64,000 nt of DNA. Origin: Methyloversatilis sp. GTDB taxonomy: Bacteria > Pseudomonadota > Gammaproteobacteria > Burkholderiales > Rhodocyclaceae. The stretch covers positions 62,001 to 126,000 of the forward strand of contig NZ_JAUYNV010000033.1 of the NCBI RefSeq assembly GCF_030698125.1, in the 5' to 3' direction. Position 1 is the stretch's first letter; every line of letters starts with the position of its first letter. This document shows, one piece after another, positions 17,381 to 25,374 of this stretch. The position numbers were made by a program, and so were the translations under genes. The notes below the pieces were generated by a model that saw only the letters and a list, made by a program, of their open reading frames with translations, made no database searches and was not told the origin of the DNA.

Positions 17381-17501
17381 TTGAAGTCAGGCCCCCGGGC
17401 GCATGCCCGGTGAATCCGGACCTGCCGTATCAGGGCAGGCCTGATTCAATTAGCGGTCGCCATGCGTAAAGCCTGAGCGCCGATCTGCATCAATCGGCGC
17501 T
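17381..17501. repeat. Cluster of hairpins in gene-poor gap
   Basis: An outer imperfect inverted pair, TTGAAGTCAGGCC (17381-17393) and GGCCTGATTCAA (17438-17449), encloses two small hairpins: CCGGGC-GCAT-GCCCGG (17395-17410) and CCTGCC...GGCAGG (17421-17439). Next to it is a perfect 9-bp stem AGCGCCGAT / ATCGGCGCT (17476-17501). None is followed by a T-run on either strand. The rest of 17370-17588 shows nothing coding. It could be a structured RNA, a palindromic repeat remnant or a DNA structure; undecided. Confidence 0.45.
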
Positions 17502-17588
17502 GCGTGACGCTTGTTCACATGCCCTGCACCAGAGGCTGCAGCGCCGCAGACGATAGGCCATCACGCGACACACCCTGAACACCAGGCA

Positions 17589-18299
17589 TCACACGCCACC
17601 CCTGGTCGATGCGCCGGTTTCAACCATTTTTTGCGCACCGGCCACGAAGGCCCGGGCCTTGTCGTCTTCCGGCTTCGTCAGGTCGATGTCCGATGGCGGA
17701 ATCACCACGCCGCGTTGTGCCGCGGGGCGTGCGTCGATGACATCGAGCCAGCGCTTCAGGTGCGGCAGTTCGTCGATGTTCAGGCCCGACCAGGGATAGG
17801 TGCGCACCCACGCCCAGTTCGCGATGTCGGCGATCGAATAGTCGCCGGCGAGGAATTCGTGGTCTTTCAGGTGACCGTCCAGCACGCGGAACAGCCGCAT
17901 CGATTCGCCCTGATAGCGGTCGATGACCGGTGGCAGCTTCTCCGGGAAGTAGCGGAAGAACACATTGGCCTGACCCATCATCGGGCCGACGCCGCCCATC
18001 TGGAACATCAGCCACTGCAGCACGCGCGAACGGCCCTTCATGTCCAACGGCATCAAGCGGCCGGTTTTTTCCGCCAGATAGATCAGGATGGCGCCGGATT
18101 CGAATACCGCGAAGTCGTCTTCCGCGCGATCGATGATGGCCGGAATGCGACCGTTCGGATTGATCGCGAGGAACCAAGGTTCCTTCTGGTCGCGCGCCGA
18201 CAGCGACAGCGCATGCACCGTGTAGGGCAGCGCAAGCTCCTCCAGCGCGATGGAAACTTTGTGGCCGTTGGGTGTGGCGGCGGTGTAGAGATCGATCAT
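17589..18299 (-). CDS. Glutathione S-transferase, YfcG/Ure2p-like
   Basis: A 236-residue cytosolic protein with an N-terminal thioredoxin-fold domain ([22 protein letters not shown], then [11 protein letters not shown] and [15 protein letters not shown]) and a C-terminal helical domain ([20 protein letters not shown]). The TPNGHK motif is the signature of YfcG/YghU-type enzymes, which lack the usual catalytic Tyr/Ser/Cys and act as glutathione-dependent disulfide reductases. Ribosome site AAGGGAA. It lies downstream of fae on the same strand, but a strong terminator at 18405-18444 separates them, so it is transcribed independently. Confidence 0.92.
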   Translation of the reverse strand: MIDLYTAATPNGHKVSIALEELALPYTVHALSLSARDQKEPWFLAINPNGRIPAIIDRAEDDFAVFESGAILIYLAEKTGRLMPLDMKGRSRVLQWLMFQMGGVGPMMGQANVFFRYFPEKLPPVIDRYQGESMRLFRVLDGHLKDHEFLAGDYSIADIANWAWVRTYPWSGLNIDELPHLKRWLDVIDARPAAQRGVVIPPSDIDLTKPEDDKARAFVAGAQKMVETGASTRGGV

Positions 18300-18404
18300 G
18301 ATGTTCCCTTCGTTGGAATGGCTGACCTGCGGGTGGTCTCTGCGCCGCAGTGTAGCCTCCACCTTGCGTCGGAGCGAATTGACGGACGCGCCTGCGCACC
18401 GGAC

Positions 18405-18444
18405 AAAAAAAACGCCCCCGGCCAGGCGGCCGGAGGCGTTTTTC
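18405..18444 (-). terminator. Intrinsic terminator downstream of fae
   Basis: On the minus strand an A-run, then ACGCCTCCGGCC, loop GCCT, GGCCGGGGGCGT and a run of eight Ts: a long GC-rich stem. It lies 19 bases past the fae stop codon and probably ends the whole leftward H4MPT operon. Confidence 0.92.
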
Positions 18445-18462
18445 GCAACGAAGCCGTGAAGC

Positions 18463-18972
18463 TTAGTTTGCGGCGAACGGGTGCGTGGCCGAACCCTTCT
18501 TGGCAACCACTTCAGCAGCGGTCGGGGTGCCGGCGACTGCGCGAGCGATCGATTCCTTGACTGCGCGGTAGTTGTAATCCTGGATCTTTGCGTCGTCTTC
18601 GGCCATCCAGTGGATGAACACGCCAACGCAGATGAACAGGTTGTCGGCTTCGTCAGCCGGGATCGTGCCGTCAGCAACGCTGTCGGCGACGGCCATTGCA
18701 ACGCCGCGCTGTGCCGGGCCAAACATCTGGACAGCCTGCTTGGCGCCCTTGATGGTGACCTTGTTGAACATGACCGTTGCCGGCTTGCACAGCAGGTTCG
18801 GTGCAACGACGGCCAGCAGGGACGTGAAACCGTCCTTGTTGTTGACCAGGGCGTTGGCGAAAGCGGATTCAGCAGCGCTGCCACGCGGGCCCATGATCAG
18901 GTCGATGTGAGCGACTTCATTGCCGTCACCGACCAGGGATTCACCAACACACAGACCATTAATCTTCGCCAT
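18463..18972 (-). CDS. fae: Formaldehyde-activating enzyme
   Basis: A 169-residue enzyme that accelerates condensation of formaldehyde with tetrahydromethanopterin to methylene-H4MPT, the entry step of formaldehyde detoxification and oxidation in methylotrophs. It has the family sequence [19 protein letters not shown], with the catalytic His, and [51 protein letters not shown]. Length is as expected (about 170). The ATG at 18972 has a GAGGAG ribosome site; a longer frame adds five residues only. It is the last gene of the H4MPT operon, but its own 141-bp upstream region contains direct repeats, suggesting a separate strong promoter as expected for this abundant protein. Confidence 0.97.
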   Translation of the reverse strand: MAKINGLCVGESLVGDGNEVAHIDLIMGPRGSAAESAFANALVNNKDGFTSLLAVVAPNLLCKPATVMFNKVTIKGAKQAVQMFGPAQRGVAMAVADSVADGTIPADEADNLFICVGVFIHWMAEDDAKIQDYNYRAVKESIARAVAGTPTAAEVVAKKGSATHPFAAN

Positions 18973-19063
18973 ATTGAATCTCCTCATTACTAGGCAAGTT
19001 ATAGGGGTTTACCCCCTGTGGTAGCCCGCGTTCCGGGTTACGAAACACAGGATAAAAACTTCG

Positions 19064-19083
19064 TTGTGGTGCGTTTGTGGTGC
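19064..19083. promoter_or_regulatory. Direct repeats upstream of fae
   Basis: Two identical 9-mers, TTGTGGTGC at 19064-19072 and 19075-19083 (plus strand; GCACCACAA reading toward fae), are spaced 11 bp start to start, one helical turn. They lie about 92-111 bases before the fae start in a 141-base non-coding gap. They are a candidate activator site; the regulator is unknown. Confidence 0.4.
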
Positions 19084-19113
19084 ATTCCTGCTTTTAGTTT
19101 CGTCGCGGCCGCT

Positions 19114-19998
19114 TCAGGCGCCGGAAGCGGCCTGAACATTGGCCAGAAAGGCCGTCACAACGGTCAGGTCTGCGCTCGTTCCGGGATTGATGCCTGCCGT
19201 TTTCAGACGTTCATCCCATTCCATCAGCGTGTTTTGCATCATAACCGGATCATCCGCCCGTTCAAACCTGTCCAGCAGGCGTATCGCCGTGTTGCGCACC
19301 GATAGCGCCGTTTCCGGACCATGTTTGCGCATGATGTGGGTGTCGGGAATCAATGCGAGACAGAACATGAACACTGTGGCCGCCGCCCATGCTTCACTGC
19401 ACCATCGCTCACGCGCCGCCAGATGCACCGGCAGCAGGTGGCGGCGCACCAGTTCGTATCGGTTTGAGTACAGCGACGCGATGCTGTCGCGGTGTGCAGC
19501 AAGCTGCATTGCCTGCAGCAGCGTGATCCGCGCATCGCCCGCCACGTCGTGATCGTCGCGTCGGCCCAGTCCGGCCGGCTGCGCAAGACGGATTGCCTCA
19601 TAGGCGTGTGACGCGTCGGTGACAGTGAGGCCGGTCAATGTGCGCTGCAGCGATGCGCACAGGCTCTCGTCCGGCTGGCGGTGCAGCGCAGCATGGGCGA
19701 TCGGTGCGCAGCCCAGCACGATGCCCAGATTGGTGTTGCATCCGACCGCCTGCCAGGTTGCGCGCATCGCGCCTTCGATGCGTTCGCCGACAGTCGCGTC
19801 CGCGCGACAGATCGGTCCGGCGGCTGCTTCGGCGCTGGCGATGAAATCGGCCACCTGCATGCGATGACCGGCGCCATGACGGCCGACATTGCCCGGCTTG
19901 AGCGCCTCGACGTCCAGCCGGCACGCGTGCACGAAGGCACTTTCCAGTTCCGCCTGAAGCGCAATCCGTACGGTGTCAGGCGGCGGCGTCATCAGCAT
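19114..19998 (-). CDS. CitG-like triphosphoribosyl-dephospho-CoA synthase family protein (orf7 of H4MPT cluster)
   Basis: A 294-residue protein with the CitG-family landmarks ALKPGNVGRHGAGHRM (34-49), the nucleotide-site segment GCNTNLGIVLGCAPIAHA and the C-terminal GINPGTSADLTVVTAF. True CitG joins ATP and dephospho-CoA for citrate lyase. Homologues in methylotroph H4MPT clusters (orf7) are needed for C1 metabolism and are thought to act in cofactor biosynthesis, but the reaction is not settled. No citrate lyase genes are here, so the C1 reading is favoured. Start: ATG at 19998 or, two codons on, at 19992; both overlap the orf5 stop, giving translational coupling. Confidence 0.85.
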   Translation of the reverse strand: MLMTPPPDTVRIALQAELESAFVHACRLDVEALKPGNVGRHGAGHRMQVADFIASAEAAAGPICRADATVGERIEGAMRATWQAVGCNTNLGIVLGCAPIAHAALHRQPDESLCASLQRTLTGLTVTDASHAYEAIRLAQPAGLGRRDDHDVAGDARITLLQAMQLAAHRDSIASLYSNRYELVRRHLLPVHLAARERWCSEAWAAATVFMFCLALIPDTHIMRKHGPETALSVRNTAIRLLDRFERADDPVMMQNTLMEWDERLKTAGINPGTSADLTVVTAFLANVQAASGA

Positions 19999-20918
19999 GC
20001 GATCTCGCCCGCTGCCGGGCAGCGGCGAAGCAGGTCGTCTGCCAGCGCCTGCGCGATGTTCAGGCTGGTGACGCCCTGCAGCCCCTTCCAGGCCGGGATG
20101 CTGTTCACTTCAAGCACGGTGAGACGGCCGTGGTCGTCGCGCAGGATGTCGACGCCGGCATAGTCCATGCCGGTGGCGCGGGCCGCGTCGACGGCCAGCC
20201 GGGTCAGCGCTTCGTCTGGCGGAATGGCTTCGCAGCGTCCGCCCTGCGACACATTGTTCAGCCAGCTGCGGCCCTTGCGCAGCATGCCCGCGACCGGCTT
20301 GCCGTCGATCACCATGACGCGCCAGTCGCTCCACTCGCCCAGTGCGTCGCGCGAGCGGGCGCTGTAGCGCTGCATGTACCAGACGTGGCCGACGCTTTCC
20401 GCGTCGGGCAGCGCATCGCCGGCCGTCAGGCGCACGATGCCTTCACCCTGCGAGCCGAACAGCGGCTTGACCAGCACGTCGTGGCCGGCGGCGAATTCGC
20501 GCATCAGCACCGCGCGCGCCTCGCTTTCGCTCTCGGCCACCCAGGTCGGCGGCGTCGGAATGCCGGCGTGGTGCAGCAGCACGCTGGTCATCGCCTTGTC
20601 GACGCTCTTTTCGATGGCGCGGGCGTGGTTGTAGACCGGAATGCCCAGTTCGCCCAGGTAGTGCAGGAAGTCCATGCGCAGCACCACCTGCTGCAGCGTG
20701 CCACCGGCCACCCCGCGCACGAAAACGGCCTGCGGCAGCTTCTGTTCGAAGCCGGGCATCAGCACGCCCGACACGCCGCGCTGCAGGTCGATGTGGCACT
20801 CGCCCAGACTGACATAGCGCGCCAGCAGGCCGCGCGCCCGGAAAGCCTCGACCAGGCGCTTGCCGTGCCAGCCCGGCTCGTCGGTCACGATGGCGATGTC
20901 GGCCTGCTGCGCACCCAT
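19992..20918 (-). CDS. ATP-grasp ligase, RimK-like (orf5 of H4MPT cluster)
   Basis: A 308-residue ATP-grasp enzyme. Recognisable parts are PVYNHARAIEKSVDKAMTSVLLHHAGIPTPPTW (start of the ATP-binding region), the glycine-rich loop KPLFGSQGEGIVRL, WRVMVIDGKPVAGMLRK, and the metal-binding end GVDILRDDHGRLTVLEVNSIPAWKGLQG. Relatives (RimK, MptN/CofF) add glutamate to pterins or F420. In M. extorquens-type clusters orf5 is required for formaldehyde oxidation and is thought to modify H4MPT or the methanofuran analogue (glutamate addition; inferred). It begins 5 bases after the mch stop and overlaps orf7. Confidence 0.9.
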   Translation of the reverse strand: MGAQQADIAIVTDEPGWHGKRLVEAFRARGLLARYVSLGECHIDLQRGVSGVLMPGFEQKLPQAVFVRGVAGGTLQQVVLRMDFLHYLGELGIPVYNHARAIEKSVDKAMTSVLLHHAGIPTPPTWVAESESEARAVLMREFAAGHDVLVKPLFGSQGEGIVRLTAGDALPDAESVGHVWYMQRYSARSRDALGEWSDWRVMVIDGKPVAGMLRKGRSWLNNVSQGGRCEAIPPDEALTRLAVDAARATGMDYAGVDILRDDHGRLTVLEVNSIPAWKGLQGVTSLNIAQALADDLLRRCPAAGEIAC

Positions 20919-20923
20919 GACGC

Positions 20924-21922
20924 TTACTGGCCCTCGCCGAACGAACGGGCGAGCAGTTCGGTGTTGATCTGGCCGGCACGGAAGCTTTTGCCGGTGCGCA
21001 GATTGCTGACGATGACGCGCGCCGGGGCGAACAGCATCGGGTCGATCTTGTAGAAATCGTACTTCACTTCCTTGAACACCTCGGCGAACGGACGGCCGTA
21101 GTCGCGCGACGAGGAAGAAGGCAGTTTCTGCGCCAGATCGGCCGCCGAATCGTCGTCGCTGTCTACATAGAGCTGTGCCACGCCGCCGAACAGGATGGCG
21201 TCGTTGGTGCGACCCATGGCGTTCAGGAAATCGGGCGCCGGCGGTGCGACCGGTGCGCTGGCGGAACCGTCGACCACCTGGGACAGCGGGAAGCCCAGCG
21301 CATGTACCTTGTGCAGTGCCACTTCGAGTACGCGGCCGACCACCTGCACCGTGCCGGCCAGGCTGCGCGTCGGCGTCAGGATCAGCGTGACGGCATCGTC
21401 CGCGACACCGCAGTCGCGGCGGATCTTGGCCAGCACTTCGGCCGGTGGCTGGCGATCGACTTCCAGCACCAGCACGGCGTGCTTCGCATCGTCCTTGTAG
21501 CCCAGTTCTGCAAACAGCGGCTCCTTGACCGCCAGCGCGCGACCGGGGCCGGAACCGAGCGCATGGAAGGCGTCCTTGCCTTCACCGTGCGACAGGCTCC
21601 AGCCGGCGTACTGGCTGGCCAGGCAGGCGACGACCGGATGCGTCGAATGCACGTTGATGGTCAGCGGCCAGTGTGCATCGCGGGTGTTGAATGTTGCGGT
21701 GCCCAGACCACCCATGCAGATTTCGGTGATGCGGCGACCGGCTTCGATGCCGCCGTGGCAGTGGATGCCGGCATCGATGACGCGGCCGCCGCCGGGCAGG
21801 GCATCAACCTTGACGCGCAGCGCATCGGCGTCGCGCACCAGGCCTTCGACCAGATCCATCACGTATCGGCCCACGCTGGGCTGGGCACCGGTCAGGACCG
21901 GTCCGTGTTCTGCAGTGCTCAT
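20924..21922 (-). CDS. mch: Methenyl-H4MPT cyclohydrolase
   Basis: A 332-residue cytosolic enzyme that hydrolyses methenyl-H4MPT to formyl-H4MPT in the linear formaldehyde-oxidation pathway. It has clear family sequence: [30 protein letters not shown] (46-75), [21 protein letters not shown], and the C-terminal [25 protein letters not shown]. Length matches bacterial and archaeal Mch (about 320-330). A strong GAGGAGAAG ribosome site precedes the ATG, which overlaps the orfY stop by four bases (ATGA). Confidence 0.97.
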   Translation of the reverse strand: MSTAEHGPVLTGAQPSVGRYVMDLVEGLVRDADALRVKVDALPGGGRVIDAGIHCHGGIEAGRRITEICMGGLGTATFNTRDAHWPLTINVHSTHPVVACLASQYAGWSLSHGEGKDAFHALGSGPGRALAVKEPLFAELGYKDDAKHAVLVLEVDRQPPAEVLAKIRRDCGVADDAVTLILTPTRSLAGTVQVVGRVLEVALHKVHALGFPLSQVVDGSASAPVAPPAPDFLNAMGRTNDAILFGGVAQLYVDSDDDSAADLAQKLPSSSSRDYGRPFAEVFKEVKYDFYKIDPMLFAPARVIVSNLRTGKSFRAGQINTELLARSFGEGQ

Positions 21923-23133
21923 GCGCTTCTCCTCGGAATGACAAGATCGTTGTTATGGTCTGTTGCAACTGCTCCGGCGGACGGTGCGATCCGGTGCAGC
22001 ACTTCTTCATGGCGTTGCTGCAACTGCGTGCGAACGCTGTTTTCATCATGGCCCGCGGCGTGTGCCATGCAGACCGGTGTTGCCCTCGCGACAAGGCTGC
22101 CGGCAACCGGCAGGTCGGTGCAGCCGTCCGGCCACCGGATGCCGTCACCGACGATCAGGTCGTGCGGTGCATAGACCACGCGCAGGCCGCGCCGCGTGTC
22201 CGACGGTGACAGCACCACATCGATCAGTTGCCCGGCACAGGCGGCCACATGAGCTGCGAACAGGCCGCCTTCAACCCGGTTCTCGTACAGCGCGAGTGTT
22301 GCGGTCGGCCGCGGGTTGATTTCCAGCAGCACGTGACGGCCGCCCCGCAGCACCAGATCGGCACCGTTCAGTCCGCGCAGTCCGAACGCCTGCACGATGG
22401 CGTTGACATCGCGCTCCAGCGCGGCCAGCTGCGCGTCGTCGAGCGGCAGGTCACTCACCGCTTCGTACCAGGCGTACGGCCCGGCAATCGCCCCGGGAAA
22501 CTGCCGGCTGACGCCGACGATGCGGCCGCGATCGCCATTGGCGAGAAACAGCACCGACGCCGGCACGCCCGCCACGTATTCCTGTGCATGCCAGCCGGGC
22601 GGAATCGCCTCGCCGGCCCACGCTGGTCGTACATGTGCGCCGCCGCAGGCACCGGTCTGTTTCATCAGCCAGCCCTCGGGCGCCCGACCTTCACTGCGCA
22701 TCGCCGCAAAGCGCACGCCCGCCTGCTGCAGGCCGGCAGCCAGCGTGTCCGGCGCCTTGCAGCGCTGTACGGTCGCCGCAGCGTTGCCGATGCGCGGGGC
22801 GGATGGGTGGAGTGCGGTGTCCAGCGCGGCAAGCAGGTCGGGCCGGCGCTCGAAGCCCGATCCGGCAACGACACCGTCCCAGCGCCCGGCCAAACCGGCG
22901 ATCAGCGACGGCAGGTCGTCACCGAAGGCGCCATCGCGAAAACCGGCCCTGACGGTACGTCGGGCAAGCGCCACCGTGTCGGTGTCGGCAAACGGATCCA
23001 TCACGTCGCAGGTCCAGCCCGCCGTGACGCAAGACTGCGCCAGCGCGCGCGCGCTGCCCGACACGATGAGCCAGTGCGGCACCGGCGTGGCTTTCAGCGT
23101 GCGTTCAGGCCACCAGTTCGCGGGCGGTGGCAA
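21919..23133 (-). CDS. ATP-grasp protein (orfY of H4MPT cluster)
   Basis: A protein of about 404 residues with an N-terminal pre-ATP-grasp domain ([14 protein letters not shown]) and an ATP-grasp fold marked by [32 protein letters not shown], and the metal site [26 protein letters not shown]. It corresponds to orfY of methylotroph clusters, believed to work in cofactor synthesis; substrate unknown. The C-terminus is long and His-rich. No ATG is available at the 5' end: the frame can start at a TTG at 23133 (overlapping mtdB by 29 bases) or at a GTG at 23082. The TTG is listed, but the real start is uncertain. Confidence 0.82.
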   Translation of the reverse strand: MPPPANWWPERTLKATPVPHWLIVSGSARALAQSCVTAGWTCDVMDPFADTDTVALARRTVRAGFRDGAFGDDLPSLIAGLAGRWDGVVAGSGFERRPDLLAALDTALHPSAPRIGNAAATVQRCKAPDTLAAGLQQAGVRFAAMRSEGRAPEGWLMKQTGACGGAHVRPAWAGEAIPPGWHAQEYVAGVPASVLFLANGDRGRIVGVSRQFPGAIAGPYAWYEAVSDLPLDDAQLAALERDVNAIVQAFGLRGLNGADLVLRGGRHVLLEINPRPTATLALYENRVEGGLFAAHVAACAGQLIDVVLSPSDTRRGLRVVYAPHDLIVGDGIRWPDGCTDLPVAGSLVARATPVCMAHAAGHDENSVRTQLQQRHEEVLHRIAPSAGAVATDHNNDLVIPRRSA

Positions 23134-24007
23134 AGGCGTCGCGGAAATCGAGATAGACCGGCTTGTCGGTATTGATCATGCGCTGGAACAATCCGCGCTG
23201 GCACAGGTACTTCACGTTGCCGATGGCCAGCGCGCCGATGCCGACCGCCTTGCCCGAACCCGCCTCCAGCGGCTTGCCGTCGTCCATCACGCCCAGGCCT
23301 TCGACGCCGGCCGGCGGCACGGCGTTCACGTCGGCGGCCACCAGCAGGGAGGTTGCGGACATCAGCTGCGCCTTGCTCAGCACCTGGATGCCGGCCTTGG
23401 CCGTGCACAGGATGATGTTGGCCTGCGGCATCAGGTTTTCCTTCTGTTCGTTCGAACCGGCCTCGACCGGCAGCACCGACGAGCCGTAGCGGGTATTCAC
23501 CACTTCGGACGCGACGCGGGCGCGCATGGCGCTCGAGTGGCTGCCCACCAGCACCTTGGCGCCCGCGCTCGATGCGAGTACGGCTGCGGCGGTACCCACC
23601 GGGCCGGTGCCGCCCAGCACGAGCACGGTCTTGCCTTCGAGTTCGGTGTTGTGCGCCTTGCGCAACTGGCGTTCGACACAGGCGACCAGCGCGGCCGCGG
23701 TGGTGAACGCGCCGCTCGGATCGGCGAATACCGACACCTCGAACGGCGGCACCATCGCATTGCGGCAGGCGTCCAGCATGTCGGCCGCCAGACCGATGTC
23801 GCGGCCACCGATGAACAGGCCGGTGCGCTTCACGCCATTCGGGCCGCGCGAAAAGATCGCGTCCTGCGTCAAACCGTAGATCTGGTCGAGGCCGACGCCG
23901 GAATAGGGCATCAGAACCTGGTAGCCCGCATCACACGCCATGTTCACGTCGAACGGGCTGATGTTGTTGGTCGGGCTGAACATGTGAAGGATGTAGGGGT
24001 TTTCCAT
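23105..24007 (-). CDS. mtdB: NAD(P)-dependent methylene-H4MPT dehydrogenase
   Basis: A 300-residue dehydrogenase that oxidises methylene-H4MPT to methenyl-H4MPT. It begins MENPYILHMFSPTNNISPFDVNMACDAGY, the conserved N-terminus of MtdA/MtdB. The Rossmann domain carries VLVLGGTGPVGTAAAVLASSAGA (about residues 132-154), and other conserved parts are LMPYSGVGLDQIYGLTQDAIFSRGPNG and YLCQRGLF. Placement between RFAP synthase and mch, together with fae, favours MtdB over the H4F-active MtdA. The start at 24007 fits the family; upstream open sequence is unrelated. The ribosome site is weak. Confidence 0.94.
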   Translation of the reverse strand: MENPYILHMFSPTNNISPFDVNMACDAGYQVLMPYSGVGLDQIYGLTQDAIFSRGPNGVKRTGLFIGGRDIGLAADMLDACRNAMVPPFEVSVFADPSGAFTTAAALVACVERQLRKAHNTELEGKTVLVLGGTGPVGTAAAVLASSAGAKVLVGSHSSAMRARVASEVVNTRYGSSVLPVEAGSNEQKENLMPQANIILCTAKAGIQVLSKAQLMSATSLLVAADVNAVPPAGVEGLGVMDDGKPLEAGSGKAVGIGALAIGNVKYLCQRGLFQRMINTDKPVYLDFRDAFATARELVA

Positions 24008-24099
24008 GGTCTGTCTCACTCTTTCCGCCCGAAGGCTGCGTACTCTGGTTACGTCGTTGTCAGGTGCGTGCATGCGTGGGCCACAGGTGTGCCCGGTAC

Positions 24100-25113
24100 T
24101 TATTCACGGCTGGTTGCGGCAGCAGTTGAAGTCTGTCGCGATGTCCACTGCGCGCCTTCGTTGCGCGCAGCACAAATCATCAGTTCGAGCCCGGCTGCAT
24201 CCGCGTAGCGTTCGCGCACCGCCGCGACCATGGCCTGTGCATCGGCCTCGGATGCGGCCAGCGCGAAGCCGGTCGGTCCCCACGAACTCTGGCCGATGCA
24301 GGCCGCGCCCAGTTCCTGCAGCGTGAGCGCAACCTCGCCGACCCGCTTGCTGGTGTAGCGGCCACCCTGTGCCGGCGAAAAATAGTCGCCGACGCAGTGC
24401 TGCAATTCATTGATCGCGGCGCCGAACAGGTCGATGTCTTCCTCGGCCAGCGCCGGCAGTGCGCGCATCAGCACCAACCGGCTGAGCCGGTCGGCCACCC
24501 CAGGCGCGTAGGGCGGCAGCACGCGGAAAGCTTCCTTCTCGGCGCTGCCGTGCAGGCCGCTGCACGCGTGATCGAAAATCAGCACCATGCGCCAGGTGGC
24601 GGGAAAGCGCATCTGCGCAATGATGGGCGGCGGCGCATCCACGGCGCCGCGACCGCCATCGACGATGAAGCCGCCGTCATCAAAACTGCCGATGCCGATG
24701 CCGGACCGGGCGCCCCGATCGAGCAGGCTGGCCACTTCGCGTGAATCCAGATTGAGTCCGTATAGCCGGGCCAGTGCCATGCCGACCGCGAGGGCAAGCT
24801 GGGTGCCGGAGCCCAGGCCCGAATGCGACGGAATGGCATCGGTCAGCGTGATGCGTGCCGGCGGCAGGTCGAAGCGCGTGCTCAGGTCAAGGGCGTAGCG
24901 ATGGGCGCGTTCGGCGTCGTGGCCGGTCACCTGAAGCGTGTCGGCCGGCTCGATCTCGACCACGGTGTTCAGCCCGTTCAGCGTCAGGCCGACGCTGCCG
25001 AAGCGCCGCCCCATGCTGCCGTCGAGATCGATGAAGCCCAGGTGCAGACGCGCGGGGGCCCGGACGGTCAGGGCGGCGGCGGTTGCGTGTCTTGGGTTCA
25101 TCGCGTCAATCAT
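24100..25113 (-). CDS. Beta-ribofuranosylaminobenzene 5'-phosphate synthase (orf17 / MptG)
   Basis: A 337-residue GHMP-kinase-fold enzyme that catalyses the first committed step of methanopterin synthesis, joining 4-hydroxybenzoate or p-aminobenzoate to PRPP with loss of CO2 and PPi. The signatures are VRAPARLHLGFIDLDGSMGRRFGSVGL near the start, the GHMP loop IPSHSGLGSGTQLALAVG, and GIGSFDDGGFIVDGG. It is the first gene of the leftward H4MPT operon. Start: ATG at 25113 (MIDAMNPRH) or 25101 (MNPRH), both close to the conserved region; the frame runs on far upstream opposite fhcB, which is spurious. Confidence 0.92.
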   Translation of the reverse strand: MIDAMNPRHATAAALTVRAPARLHLGFIDLDGSMGRRFGSVGLTLNGLNTVVEIEPADTLQVTGHDAERAHRYALDLSTRFDLPPARITLTDAIPSHSGLGSGTQLALAVGMALARLYGLNLDSREVASLLDRGARSGIGIGSFDDGGFIVDGGRGAVDAPPPIIAQMRFPATWRMVLIFDHACSGLHGSAEKEAFRVLPPYAPGVADRLSRLVLMRALPALAEEDIDLFGAAINELQHCVGDYFSPAQGGRYTSKRVGEVALTLQELGAACIGQSSWGPTGFALAASEADAQAMVAAVRERYADAAGLELMICAARNEGAQWTSRQTSTAAATSRE

Positions 25114-25374
25114 GGTCCGAAGAGCGTTGATTATCCCAAATTCGCCCGCAACACAGGGAAGGCTTGGGTCATGTGGTGCAGCGGCGGAGTCCGGTGCCGC
25201 CGGGCGACGTCGTTTTCGGATCGTGCTGTATCGCATGTGAAACAGACTGATCTCACGCGTTCGTCGTGGCTTCGATGCTGCACTGCGGCATCGGAAGGTC
25301 GGTCCGCAACGGCTTTTTGCATGTTGTATCGTGGCGAATGCTGCCTGTGACCCAACTGATGAAACGGATGATTC
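25114..25374. promoter_or_regulatory. Divergent promoter region of the two H4MPT operons
   Basis: 261 non-coding bases separate the first genes of the leftward (orf17-mtdB-orfY-mch-orf5-orf7-fae) and rightward (fhcBADC) operons, so both must start here. The stretch is less GC-rich than its surroundings in places (for example around 25310-25340), but I could not pick out a convincing -35/-10 pair or a clear operator. Confidence 0.6.

Noticed and set aside
13850-18299. Glutathione salvage operon (gamma-glutamyltransferase-like plus glutathione transferase)
   Set aside because: The two genes are separated by the plus-strand CLC gene and the hairpin-rich gap, so they cannot form one transcript; the shared theme is probably coincidence.
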